Shown here piece after piece: positions 26,544 through 35,800 of a DNA stretch of 64,000 nt. Each line of letters begins with the position of its first letter. The stretch's first letter is position 1. The stretch covers positions 310,001-374,000 of the forward strand of contig JAHBVO010000006.1 of assembly GCA_019637435.1 (NCBI GenBank), read 5' to 3'. The position numbers and the translations under genes were made by a program. The notes under the pieces were generated by a model. It was not told where the DNA came from. It saw only the letters and a list, made by a program, of their open reading frames with translations, and did not search any database. This DNA comes from Candidatus Obscuribacterales bacterium. Lineage in GTDB: Bacteria; Cyanobacteriota; Vampirovibrionia; Obscuribacterales; Obscuribacteraceae.

Positions 26544-28612
26544 CCAACACGGCTCCGGAGCCTAACAACTTCGCAGGCGAAGACCAGAGTCTCACGCCTG
26601 CGTTTGTATCTTCACCCCAGTTAGAGTTCGCACCAGCCCTGGTATCGTCGAAAGATCTTTTGCCACCACTTGTGGTCGATCTGCCTGACGGAAGTAACTT
26701 CACTCTGGACCAAGCGTACGAAGAGCTGCAAAACAAGCTGCCTTTTTACGAGCATCGCCAGGAGCAAATAGAGCTTTCGCGCTTGATAGAGCGCGCCATC
26801 ATATCAGGTAAAACTGGAGTATTCGAAGCCGGCACCGGCATCGGAAAGAGCCTTGCCGCTTTGATTCCGGCCGCGCTTTCCGGAAAGCGTGTCGTGGTAT
26901 CCACAGCGACCATCTCACTGCAAGACCAATACATCAAAAAAGAAATTCCGCTTCTCCGGCAACTTCTTCCCCGACAAATTCAGGTTGCGTTGCTGAAAGG
27001 CCGGGGCAATTATGTAGGTCTGCGTCGCTTCAACGATCATATGAAGGAGCAAACCGCCGACGACGATTTTGTCGACTGGGTTAATGAAACCGATACCGGC
27101 GACATAGGCGAGCTGGAATTCGTGCCGCCCTTCGAGGTCTGGTCGGAAATTAATTCAGACAGCGATGATTGTTTGAGAAACAAATGTCCGCAGTTTCAGA
27201 ACTGCTTCTTTTTCAACTCCAGAAGACAGGCGGAAAAGGCAGATATTATAGTTGTGAACCACGCACTGCTCCTGGCCGACGCAGCTTCGCGGGGCGCGGT
27301 GCTGCCCGAGTACGAAGTTTTAATCGTTGACGAGGCGCATCATTTAAACTCAATCGCCACAGACGCGTTTAGCGTTTCGCTCACCAGCCGCGGTATCAGA
27401 CGTCTTGCCACACGCGCGCTAAAACGAGTAAACGCACCCGTGCCACTCGTGGAAGAAGTCGAACAATCGGCTCATGAACTCTTCCAATACCTCAATAGCG
27501 AACTGCGCTACAGCCGAATGAGGATCCATCGCCCGGTTCCAGAAGCTCAGGAATTGGACGATGCCCTGCACGCTCTCCGAAAGTGGCTCAGCGATCAGAC
27601 ATTCGAAAATATTCTCGATGTCGATCAGGCGCAAGAAAAAGCTAAGCTGAAAGCTAAAGCAATAATCACGAACATAGACACTTACCTGCACTGCTTGAGC
27701 CTGCTCATGGACCCGCAATCAGACTGGGTCACATGGGTTGAGCGCCAGGATTCAACGGCATCTCGCATGTCAATCACGTCCGCTCCACTCGATGTATCCG
27801 AATATATTTCCGATTTGCTTTTAAACAAAGACGGTTTGGAGTCGGCCAATTTCATGTCAGCGACCCTCGCCACCACAGGCGATGACCCATTCCGATATTT
27901 CAAGAAGGAATCCGGCATCAATGGTCGCGTGGTCCAGGAGAAGTATCTAAGTCCTTTCGACTACGAAAAACAATCAATACTCTACCTTCCAAAACTCATG
28001 CCCGAACCCAATTCTCCGGACTTCCTCGGAATGGCCGCTTCGGAGATCGAGCGACTCATTGAAATCTCCCAGGGCCGGGCATTCGTCCTCTTCACCAGCA
28101 AGTATGCGCTCAATACGACCTTCGATGCAGTCGCTCAGAGACTCCCCTATCCAGCCAAGCGCCAGGGGGAGTTGTCTCGCCAGAAACTGATCGAATGGTT
28201 CCGCGCGACACCAAATGCGATACTATTTGGAACATCGAGTTTCTGGGAAGGCGTGTCAGTTGACGGAGAACAGCTCAGCTGCGTCATCATAGACAGAATC
28301 CCGTTTCAAGTTCCCGACGACCCGGTCCACGAAGCGCGTTGCGACCAGATGAAGCAAAGTCAGGAACGCAGTTGGTTTAACGACCTGGCCCTTCCCCATG
28401 CAATCACGCGATTGAAACAGGGCGTGGGCAGGCTTATCCGTACTCAGACAGATTACGGAGTAGTAGCCATTCTCGATCCGCGCCTGACGAAAAAACCTTA
28501 CGGTCGAAAAATTATCGATTGCCTGCCGCCCATGCAACAGACTAATAATCTGAGAGCAGTCGAAGATTTCTTCGACTCTATTCCGAAAGGTCAACAACTT
28601 TCACTTTTTTAA
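26540..28612 (+). CDS. DinG/XPD-like superfamily 2 helicase
   Basis: 690 residues from a TTG overlapping the preceding stop; no internal Met is available before the conserved part. Walker A is GTGIGKS (Lys103) and motif II is DEAH (264-267). Motifs V/VI are GTSSFWEGVSVDG and QGVGRLIR. The iron-sulfur region keeps C211-x4-C216-x5-C222, the same spacing as DinG, but the usual first cysteine of the NY-x-C motif is glycine (KGRGNYVG, Gly160). DinG-type enzymes unwind DNA 5' to 3' and remove R-loops. Translational coupling to a LysM membrane protein is odd for such an enzyme. Confidence 0.87.
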   Translation: MTNTAPEPNNFAGEDQSLTPAFVSSPQLEFAPALVSSKDLLPPLVVDLPDGSNFTLDQAYEELQNKLPFYEHRQEQIELSRLIERAIISGKTGVFEAGTGIGKSLAALIPAALSGKRVVVSTATISLQDQYIKKEIPLLRQLLPRQIQVALLKGRGNYVGLRRFNDHMKEQTADDDFVDWVNETDTGDIGELEFVPPFEVWSEINSDSDDCLRNKCPQFQNCFFFNSRRQAEKADIIVVNHALLLADAASRGAVLPEYEVLIVDEAHHLNSIATDAFSVSLTSRGIRRLATRALKRVNAPVPLVEEVEQSAHELFQYLNSELRYSRMRIHRPVPEAQELDDALHALRKWLSDQTFENILDVDQAQEKAKLKAKAIITNIDTYLHCLSLLMDPQSDWVTWVERQDSTASRMSITSAPLDVSEYISDLLLNKDGLESANFMSATLATTGDDPFRYFKKESGINGRVVQEKYLSPFDYEKQSILYLPKLMPEPNSPDFLGMAASEIERLIEISQGRAFVLFTSKYALNTTFDAVAQRLPYPAKRQGELSRQKLIEWFRATPNAILFGTSSFWEGVSVDGEQLSCVIIDRIPFQVPDDPVHEARCDQMKQSQERSWFNDLALPHAITRLKQGVGRLIRTQTDYGVVAILDPRLTKKPYGRKIIDCLPPMQQTNNLRAVEDFFDSIPKGQQLSLF

Positions 28613-28662
28613 ACCGACGCAGCCGCCATCTGGTCTCAGTTTAAACAGTTCAGAGTCTGCAC

Positions 28663-29163
28663 TTATTGCGCCACTTCCGGCGGTGGCACGTTCTCATCGC
28701 CACCCAGGTCCTCTTCGTCATCTGCAATCGACACCATATCCGGAGTTCGGATAAGGACAAGCGAAGAGCCGCAGTGGTCCACTAGATAGTGAACGATCGG
28801 ATCGCGTTTGAAAAAGAAGTTGGATGGATGTTTTACAACATCTGTCGTTCCGATGAACAGCATTTCAGCGTTCAATTCCTTGGCAGTCTCGACAATTGTC
28901 TTCGCGACTTCACCAACTTTGACGATTCCGGAGGCATTGACGCCTTGATTTTTCAAGCGTCCCACAACCTCATCGACCTGGCTCTTCGCCTTGTCTAGCG
29001 GTCTGTCGGTGGAAATCAGCTGGGCTACCACGCCGACCTTCTCCGGATCGGGAACCACGCGGAGCAACACGACCTCGGCACCAAGTGCCTTGGCGTGCCT
29101 CGCAGCCGTATCGACTGTTTTTGCACTGCGTTTAGGGCTGCTGAATGCAACCACAAATTTCAC
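28663..29163 (-). CDS. Universal stress protein (UspA) family
   Basis: 166 residues from a GTG start with AGGGGGC upstream. The alpha/beta fold is recognisable: MKFVVAFSSPKRSAKTVDTAARHAKALGAEVVLLRVVP at the N-terminus and ETAKELNAEMLFIGTTD...VDHCGSSLVLIRTP at the C-terminus. The usual ATP motif G-x2-G-x9-G-(S/T) is not clear, so ATP binding is doubtful. An acidic tail (DDEEDLGGDENVPPPE) is added. It lies 13 bases after the phosphate transporter gene on the same strand, so the two are probably co-transcribed and functionally linked. Confidence 0.82.
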   Translation of the reverse strand: MKFVVAFSSPKRSAKTVDTAARHAKALGAEVVLLRVVPDPEKVGVVAQLISTDRPLDKAKSQVDEVVGRLKNQGVNASGIVKVGEVAKTIVETAKELNAEMLFIGTTDVVKHPSNFFFKRDPIVHYLVDHCGSSLVLIRTPDMVSIADDEEDLGGDENVPPPEVAQ

Positions 29164-29176
29164 GATTGCTGCCCCC

Positions 29177-30202
29177 TTACCCGTGCCAAACGGCTTTCAA
29201 AATCAAATAGCAAACTGCCGCAAGTATAAATGCTATCGGAAAAGTCAGCACCCAGGCAAGCAGAATCAATTTAAGAGTCTTAGGATTGAGCTTGTCTTTA
29301 CCGTGCATCGGAATCGTTCCGCCCGCCACAGCGGAGCTGAGCGTGTGCGTAGTGCTTATTGGAGCGCCTATTGTCGACGCCACAAGAATAATCATCGCGG
29401 TCGAGAAAGATGCACCGAAACCTTGCGAGTGGCTCAGGCGCTCTCTACTGATCTTAGTGCCTACTGTTCGAATCACGCGCCAGCCGCCAATAATTGTTCC
29501 TAAACCGATGGCAGTGGCCGCTGAGATTACTACCCAGAGCGGCACATGGCTGGTTGAATATCCGGCAAAATGCGTCGCGAGAATGAGCGTGATGATACCC
29601 ATCGTCTTCTGCCCGTCGTTGCTTCCGTGGCTGAAACTGACAGAAGCGCTGGCAAAGATGTGCATCCAACGCATGACTTGATAATGCGATTGCTTCTTGC
29701 TTCCCGGATTCTCTTTTTCCTTGGAATAGAGCAGCGCAAGCCAGGTTGTGAGCGCGCCGGCGCCAAAACCGACGAGCGGTGAAATCAACAACGCCAGAAA
29801 AACTTTATTGAGTTCGTGCCACTCCACGCCCTCCATTCCGGCAGCCGTGACGCCGGCGCCGAAGAGACTGCCGATGAGGCAATGCGAGGAACTGACCGGA
29901 ATGCCGTACCACCAGGTCACCAGGTTCCAAATAACTGCTGAGACGAGAACAGCAACCACGATTGGCAGCGTAACGGTTTCCTGCGGAATGATCTTCGTGA
30001 TTACCTGAGCAACAGCCGTTCCAACAAGCAACGCGCCCAAGCAGTTGAGTAAACCGCTCATGACGATCGCCACGCCAGGTTTCAAAGCCTTGGTGTATAT
30101 GACGGTTGCGCAAGCGTTGGCTGTGTCGTGAAAGCCGTTTACGAAGTCGAATCCAAGTGCGAGGGCAACGGCAAGAACGGCGACGATCGTGTCGGGATTC
30201 AT
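29177..30202 (-). CDS. pit: PiT-family inorganic phosphate transporter
   Basis: 341 residues from the ATG at 30202 (a TTG at 30232 would add ten). It has about ten membrane spans with the family's duplicated signature, GFDFVNGFHDTANA near the N-terminus and FSHGSNDGQKTMG in the second half. PiT carriers import metal-phosphate with protons or sodium at low affinity. A perfect palindrome lies 60 bases upstream (30262-30280), and a UspA gene follows in the same operon. Low-affinity phosphate uptake fits polyphosphate-accumulating relatives, but that is only an inference. Confidence 0.92.
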   Translation of the reverse strand: MNPDTIVAVLAVALALGFDFVNGFHDTANACATVIYTKALKPGVAIVMSGLLNCLGALLVGTAVAQVITKIIPQETVTLPIVVAVLVSAVIWNLVTWWYGIPVSSSHCLIGSLFGAGVTAAGMEGVEWHELNKVFLALLISPLVGFGAGALTTWLALLYSKEKENPGSKKQSHYQVMRWMHIFASASVSFSHGSNDGQKTMGIITLILATHFAGYSTSHVPLWVVISAATAIGLGTIIGGWRVIRTVGTKISRERLSHSQGFGASFSTAMIILVASTIGAPISTTHTLSSAVAGGTIPMHGKDKLNPKTLKLILLAWVLTFPIAFILAAVCYLILKAVWHG

Positions 30203-30261
30203 TTGTTGCGACGACTCCGTAAGTTCGGACAAATTTCCACATCAATAGATATCAACTCAGC

Positions 30262-30280
30262 GGTTAAGGACACCTTAACC
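30262..30280. promoter_or_regulatory. Perfect palindrome upstream of the phosphate transporter
   Basis: GGTTAAGG-ACA-CCTTAACC: an 8-bp inverted repeat with a 3-bp spacer in the divergent region between pit and the gene at 30384. Each half contains CTTAACC, which resembles the 8-bp unit of cyanobacterial Pho boxes. Those boxes are direct repeats with 3-bp gaps, so the match is suggestive only. Confidence 0.5.
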
Positions 30281-30383
30281 CCAAAGCTAAAAGCAGTTTT
30301 TCGTTACACAGGCAAAATAGAACCCAAGCGGCAATTGAGAAGCTAAAATCAGATTGAACTAATTCTTTTTGCGGCAATAAACT

Positions 30384-31424
30384 TTGTCTAACCAAACAAA
30401 TGACCCGAATGACCTTGATGACCGCTTCGAGCAGGAGCGCCTGGCCGACGCGCAACAAGCAAAGCACTTCAGAGATGCTCAAAAACGAGCTGCCGAGTCC
30501 TTCACGTCGTTTTCAGAAGGGATGCCGGCTGTCGATAAATTCAAAATTTTGGGCGCGACAGGTGAGCAACAAGCGGTCAAGCGAAAGAAAAAATCAAAGT
30601 CCGGGAAGAAACCAACCGAGTCGACCGCAGCGAAAAGCGTGATGCGCAGCAAGGCGAATGAGGACGCCTTCACGTCCTTCAGCAAAGGCTTACCGAGCGC
30701 GGACAAATTCAACATCGCTCAAATTGAAACCGAGAGATATATCGGAATTAAGAGCTTCGTGGACGCAACCACATGCAGTTTCATCAAAGAGCACGCCAAC
30801 GCCACTGCCTCCGGTGATATCGAAGATTTCAAGTCAAAGACACTGGACCGCCTGATGTATCTCTTCACCCTCGTGCCATGGAGGGACAAGATTGTTTTCG
30901 AAATCTCGGAAAAACCGGAGTTCACCGAATTCTGCTTTGACGAAGGCACCATTCAGTTAGGCAAGCAAATGGACGAAGAAGAGACCGTTCTTCAATTCGC
31001 ACACCAGACTTACCATGCCACCAACAAACTATTGACCAAGCTCTACGAAGACGGAGAGATGTTGGACAAAGAAACTTTCGTCGACCTCTATATGTGGGCA
31101 GAAGTCGCGGCCCTTATTACGGAAGTGAATGTCCGGAAAGAACTCGGTCTCTGGAAAGTGGCACCGCCCAAGGTGCTTTGTCAAGAGAGCGATGGCACAT
31201 TCTTCTACATCAACGTCGAGGATATTTTGAAAACCAGAGGCATGAAAGCGCTTCACGACCTGCTCTACTTCTCACTGCTTCGCGGCAACGACAATCAAAA
31301 ATTGGTTGATGTATACCAAAGATTATTCGAGGTTTATAAAACCAACTTCGACTCCGACAATCGCAATGCGCAATCAACCATCGACTACTGCTTAGACCAG
31401 GGATTGGAGCGCGATTGTATTTAA
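30384..31424 (+). CDS. Unknown protein with duplicated N-terminal FTSFS motif
   Basis: 346 residues from a probable TTG start. The N-terminus is basic and contains a motif twice: SFTSFSEGMPAVDKFKI (about residues 39-55) and AFTSFSKGLPSADKFNI (about 95-111), separated by a Lys-rich linker. The remainder is a mainly helical globular domain (TERYIGIKSFVDATTCSFIKEH; TLDRLMYLFTLVPWRD; ETFVDLYMWAEVAALITEV). No signal, membrane span or catalytic motif is visible. The repeated short motif looks like a docking or targeting peptide. It is divergent from pit. Not recognised. Confidence 0.72.
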   Translation: MSNQTNDPNDLDDRFEQERLADAQQAKHFRDAQKRAAESFTSFSEGMPAVDKFKILGATGEQQAVKRKKKSKSGKKPTESTAAKSVMRSKANEDAFTSFSKGLPSADKFNIAQIETERYIGIKSFVDATTCSFIKEHANATASGDIEDFKSKTLDRLMYLFTLVPWRDKIVFEISEKPEFTEFCFDEGTIQLGKQMDEEETVLQFAHQTYHATNKLLTKLYEDGEMLDKETFVDLYMWAEVAALITEVNVRKELGLWKVAPPKVLCQESDGTFFYINVEDILKTRGMKALHDLLYFSLLRGNDNQKLVDVYQRLFEVYKTNFDSDNRNAQSTIDYCLDQGLERDCI

Positions 31425-31873
31425 ACGTTTTTTACTAAAATGAGCATTGGAAAGACGATCCTGCTCGAGCGTTTGGCGCCGAGAGCAATCGTGATGCCGG
31501 AATGTGCCACTACGCGTGGCGCGCTTCCATTGCCTCTAGCATCAGAGGATCGGCATAGACCCACAAGTCACCTGGTCGCCAGGGCAACGGATGACGAGTC
31601 GTCCTGTATCTATATACGAGCAACTGTCTTACAATCCGCCTTGCGGATGGATTCTGCTCGCCGCGCTTGTCATTAGCAAGTCTGGTGCGGAGCTGAATTG
31701 CATCACGCTTAGTCCAGCAGTAAGCCGGACCCGGATTTGACCCGCGCGAACGACACAAGATGGCAATTTTGCCAGAGGGTTGTGGCCAACCTAAAACGAA
31801 TACCGGTTCTTCATACATAACTAATTATGATAATTGATGTTGTCCGAAAGTCTAGTGAAGCGTAGCCAATAAA
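31425..31873. other. Intergenic region, possibly holding one small minus-strand gene
   Basis: 450 bases between two plus-strand genes. Hairpin-like pieces include TGGCAA/TTGCCA near 31762 and GGTTG/CCAACC near 31780. No tRNA cloverleaf could be drawn. The only frame of note is 31510-31818 on the minus strand, listed separately. Confidence 0.35.
31510..31818 (-). CDS. Doubtful small protein
   Basis: 102 codons, starting MYEEPVFVLGWPQPSGK and ending LWVYADPLMLEAMEARHA. The composition is Arg-rich with scattered Cys, and there is no ribosome-binding site before the ATG. The amino-acid pattern is plausible, but nothing is recognisable. It may be spurious. Confidence 0.25.
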   Translation of the reverse strand: MYEEPVFVLGWPQPSGKIAILCRSRGSNPGPAYCWTKRDAIQLRTRLANDKRGEQNPSARRIVRQLLVYRYRTTRHPLPWRPGDLWVYADPLMLEAMEARHA

Positions 31874-32872
31874 ATGAAATCGCCAACGAATATAGTCATA
31901 TTTCACCCCGCGGCCATCGGCGATGCAATGCTCGCGACTCCTGTAGCGGCAATACTTAAAAGGAATTTCTCCAACGCACATATCAGTTACTGGACCCATG
32001 AGAGTCTCAAAATACTCATCAAAGATATGTGCCCCCCTGTCGATGGATTCGTAGACTACAAGCGCGGTCAAAACATTTTTAAACTCTCAGGTCAGCTCAA
32101 ATCTCTTAACGCAGATCTATTTGTGGACCTCTCGAACTCATCCAAAGGAAAGCTGATGTCCCTGATGAGCGGTACGAAAGCCGTCCATTACAAAAAGCGG
32201 AAAGACGGAGTTAAACCGATCCGGCACGCTGCAGACAACTTTGTTGATACCATTCGAACGATAGCAAACGATATACCGAAGGAGCTCTTCCCGACAGTTT
32301 TTCCATCGGAACAACTTCTTACAGATGCACGAAAAATATATCTGCCAGAAGAAGCTTTCGGATCTAAACCTTTAATCGCAATCGTTCCCGGTGTAGGAAA
32401 ACTAAGACCGAACCGAGCCTGGACCATGGATGGTGTGGGAAGTTTGGTCGATTTAATTTTAGAGAAAGGATCCCATCTTCCTATTTTGATTGGCGGTCCG
32501 GATGAGACCGAACTCGGTGCAGCGATTGAAACATCCAGGCAAGGTCAGGTCGCCAACCTTTGCGGAAAATTGAATCTGGCAAATACGGCAGCTATATTGA
32601 AACAATGTCAGGTAGTCGTGAGCGGCGATACGGGTCCAGCGCACATCTCGGTTGCCGTAGGCGTTCCCGTGATCGGATTATATGGGCCAACTGCTTATGA
32701 GAGAAGCGGACCGTATGGCTGCGAAAAATTGGTGATTGATAAACAAGCCGATTGCCGATGCCAGTATGAGAAACAGTGCCGCTTTACGGAACCAGGCACC
32801 GCCGGTGAATGCATGAGCAGAATCACCACGGGCGACATCATTGAAAAATTGAACTTGGTTCTAAATTTCTAA
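31874..32872 (+). CDS. Glycosyltransferase family 9 (heptosyltransferase-like)
   Basis: 332 residues. The N-terminal Rossmann half starts IVIFHPAAIGDAMLATPVAAILK, the family's G-D-x-(L/M)-x-x-(T)-P motif. The C-terminal half has IAIVPGVGKLRPNRAWTMDG and the nucleotide-sugar signature VVSGDTGPAHISVAVGVPVIGLYGPT. Family 9 enzymes transfer heptose or related sugars from ADP-sugars to lipopolysaccharide core or other surface glycans at the inner membrane. A C-terminal cysteine cluster (DCRCQYEKQC...GEC) resembles the one seen in many heptosyltransferases. It is not close to other glycan genes here. Confidence 0.9.
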   Translation: MKSPTNIVIFHPAAIGDAMLATPVAAILKRNFSNAHISYWTHESLKILIKDMCPPVDGFVDYKRGQNIFKLSGQLKSLNADLFVDLSNSSKGKLMSLMSGTKAVHYKKRKDGVKPIRHAADNFVDTIRTIANDIPKELFPTVFPSEQLLTDARKIYLPEEAFGSKPLIAIVPGVGKLRPNRAWTMDGVGSLVDLILEKGSHLPILIGGPDETELGAAIETSRQGQVANLCGKLNLANTAAILKQCQVVVSGDTGPAHISVAVGVPVIGLYGPTAYERSGPYGCEKLVIDKQADCRCQYEKQCRFTEPGTAGECMSRITTGDIIEKLNLVLNF

Positions 32873-32894
32873 TTGAGTCGGTTTCGAACGCGAC

Positions 32895-35800
32895 TCAGGC
32901 TGATGGTTGAAGTCTAATTTCAATCCTCGTGAAATCGACAGGCGTGGGAGGGACACTCTGAACCTGGCTGTTCTTAACGTTGCCGGCAATGTAGTTAGTC
33001 CTGTATACGCTCCAATTGCGCGAAAAATCTTCGACAGCCATCGTGCGGACAACCGGAGACGGGAGGTGCAAAATCATGGTCGACTTGACTCCGTTTTTAC
33101 CATTGCGCGTCCGCGAAGTCGCATCCGACGTACAGTCGTAAACAGCAGCAGCGGCCCAAACACCGTCCACGCAAATTTCGAGTTTAACAAAGCAGTTCGA
33201 CGGGTTGCTAGCGAAATCACTGACGACGATTCTGGCATCGCGTGCCAAAATTTTGACGTCTATAAGCCGTTCAGGCTCAGGTGCGACAAAGACTGTCGAT
33301 GGTCCGCAGTCGATATCAGACACGTTGTCTTTCGAAACGTCATCACGTGTACCGACGGCGCTGGAAGTCTTATCGCTGCCGTTCGAAACGATCGGATTCG
33401 AAACGTTAGCGTTTAAAACGTTAGCGTTCGCGACGATGGCGCCTGAAACGATGCCGCTTGAAACGATGGCGTCCGAAACGATGGACCTTGAAACGATGGC
33501 GCTAGAAGCGATCATTGTGTCACCGTCTGTAGAGGCATGCACAAACATACCATCGACAAGAGGGTGAACTCCATCGTGGACCAAAACGGTATTCACGACA
33601 TCGGACTCAATGGCTTTGTTCAGACGATCAATCGCATCGGCAACGTCTTTGACGGAGTTAGATAAACTCAGTTGAGGCAAATCTCTCACGGTTGTCCGCG
33701 GATTCGAGTTCTTCAGAGACGAGCCACAACTGGCGATGAACTCATTTTGAAGGACTTCACGGGCTCCGGAATGTTTTTGCTGGGTAACTTCTCCGCTCAA
33801 CCTCGGAGCAGCTGGATTGATGCCTCCACTCTTTTTACTAAAGAAGTTTTTTCGATAGACATTCAATTCAGGATCGCTTGGAAGCCAGATGACTTGACCA
33901 CCATAGACGAATGGAACTTTGACATTTTCTGCAAGCCTGTAAAGAATCTCAGCCCTGTTTATCGTGACTATAAGATCGGCAAATCGCGCGTCACCCAGTT
34001 GAACTGCAGCGATCGACTCGATGGTTTCACCCTCTTGAACGGTATAGCGAACCCGAGTGTCAACAGACCAGGTTGAAGTGCCCGCCTCCGTTTCAGCGTC
34101 ATCCTCATTCGCTTCGACTTTGACCAAACCAACAACTTCGGCAAACTTCAGCGCCGCTTTCAAACCCGGAAAATATAAGACTTCATTGTTGTAGCGGAGC
34201 GCTATTTCGCCGTTTTGAAATGCAATGCCTTCCGGTAGCGGCAATCCCAGTCGAATTGCGTCCGCAATACTTGCCACCATATGAGGCGTCAAAGTCCCGC
34301 GGCTGCCGGTATCACTTTTAGTACCATCCAACGGTCGACCAACGGCTGTGTCCGTTTTCGAACCAGAGGATGCGTCACCCTTGACTGCAGTGACTCCATC
34401 AGGCTTGCCGGCGGCGACGCCATCACTCTTGGTGCCTGCAGCACCATCAATTTTTGTCCCGCCAGCGCCGTCGATTTTTATCGAAACTGCTCCATCGCTC
34501 TTCACTTGCGCGGAGCCCTCGGCTTTACTTGCGGAAATATTATCAACCTTCGGACCGGCAGTAATCTCCGACTTTATAGCGACGCCATCGCTTTTCGAGA
34601 CGGTGGATATGATATCGCTTTTGGTGACTGGTAACGGTTCTAACCTGGTTGCGAGTGTGATATCACTCTTGACGGTTGCAGCGTTGTCGACCTTTGGAAA
34701 TCCAGCAAACTCGATTTTCGCAGCAGCAAGAGCAGCATCAATCCTGTTCTCTGAATTGCACTGAACTTTCGCGACACCAGAATCATGCCTGATGGCAGTT
34801 GAAATCGTCGCGCCATTGAGAATTCCTCGGATTGACGGCTGTAATTCTCTAAGATTCAAACCACTTGCGCTTCCAATGTGCGATGCCGCTTCGGAGTTCC
34901 GTGCGACATTCACGGTTTTCAATACAGGAATTTCTTTAGTTGCAACAGAAATATCGATTCGAGTAGAGTTCATTGGCACCTTCGAAACGGATCTGCCGAT
35001 CGCTGAGACGTCGAGCGGAATCTTGTCAATTCTAGTCCCGTCAGAGTTTCTCTGGCTGCCCGGACCGACAGGTTTCAACGGCTCCCGGTAAACCGTTTCA
35101 TTGGTCAAGCCACCGCTTTTGGTGACATTATCAGCGACATCCTTCGAGATGAGAGCAGAACTTCTGTTTAAGTTAGCTCCAGAGTGGGATTCAGATACCG
35201 AGCCTGTTTGAGCACGAGCGGTGACCGCACTCGAGACCTTTTCGATTCCAATAGTTTCGATTGCCGTTGCTCTGGTACCATTTCCCAAAGTGCCATCAAA
35301 TTGCGAATTTTGACGATTCAGGACGCTTGCTTTCTCTGGCAAAACTTCAAGTTGGGGAAGTTTCGGCACGGCATTCGCGGTTGTGATATTTGTCGAAAGC
35401 CCGACGTTCTCGATTGCGGAATTGACTGATTCCACACGATTGGGTACGGGCAACTTAGGCAGCACCTCGGCACCGCTTTCGGTACCAAGATTTTTCGGTG
35501 ATGATGGAATGACGGCAGGAAGAATAGACTTTTCGATTGCAGAGCCGAGCCCGATTGTTTCAGCTAACGGTTTTGTTTGTATACCGGAAGTCTTTCCGTT
35601 CTCACTATTAGAAAGGACAGGTGTCAGTAACGGTCCAAGTCCAGACGGATTCGGACTTGAAGGAATCGAAGCAGGTTTGTCCGTCTGGAGTGATTTCACG
35701 GTAACTGGCGAATTTTCCGGAGAAACTGCCGTCCCTGAATTCAAATTAGCAATAAGCTCACCTAAGGGAACAATGGATCCTTTAGGTGGATCGACCGTCT

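Noticed and set aside
31681..31800. A tRNA or RNase P-like RNA in the gap before the glycosyltransferase
   Set aside because: T-arm-like bases occur, but the loop has the wrong length and no cloverleaf or RNase P core can be drawn.
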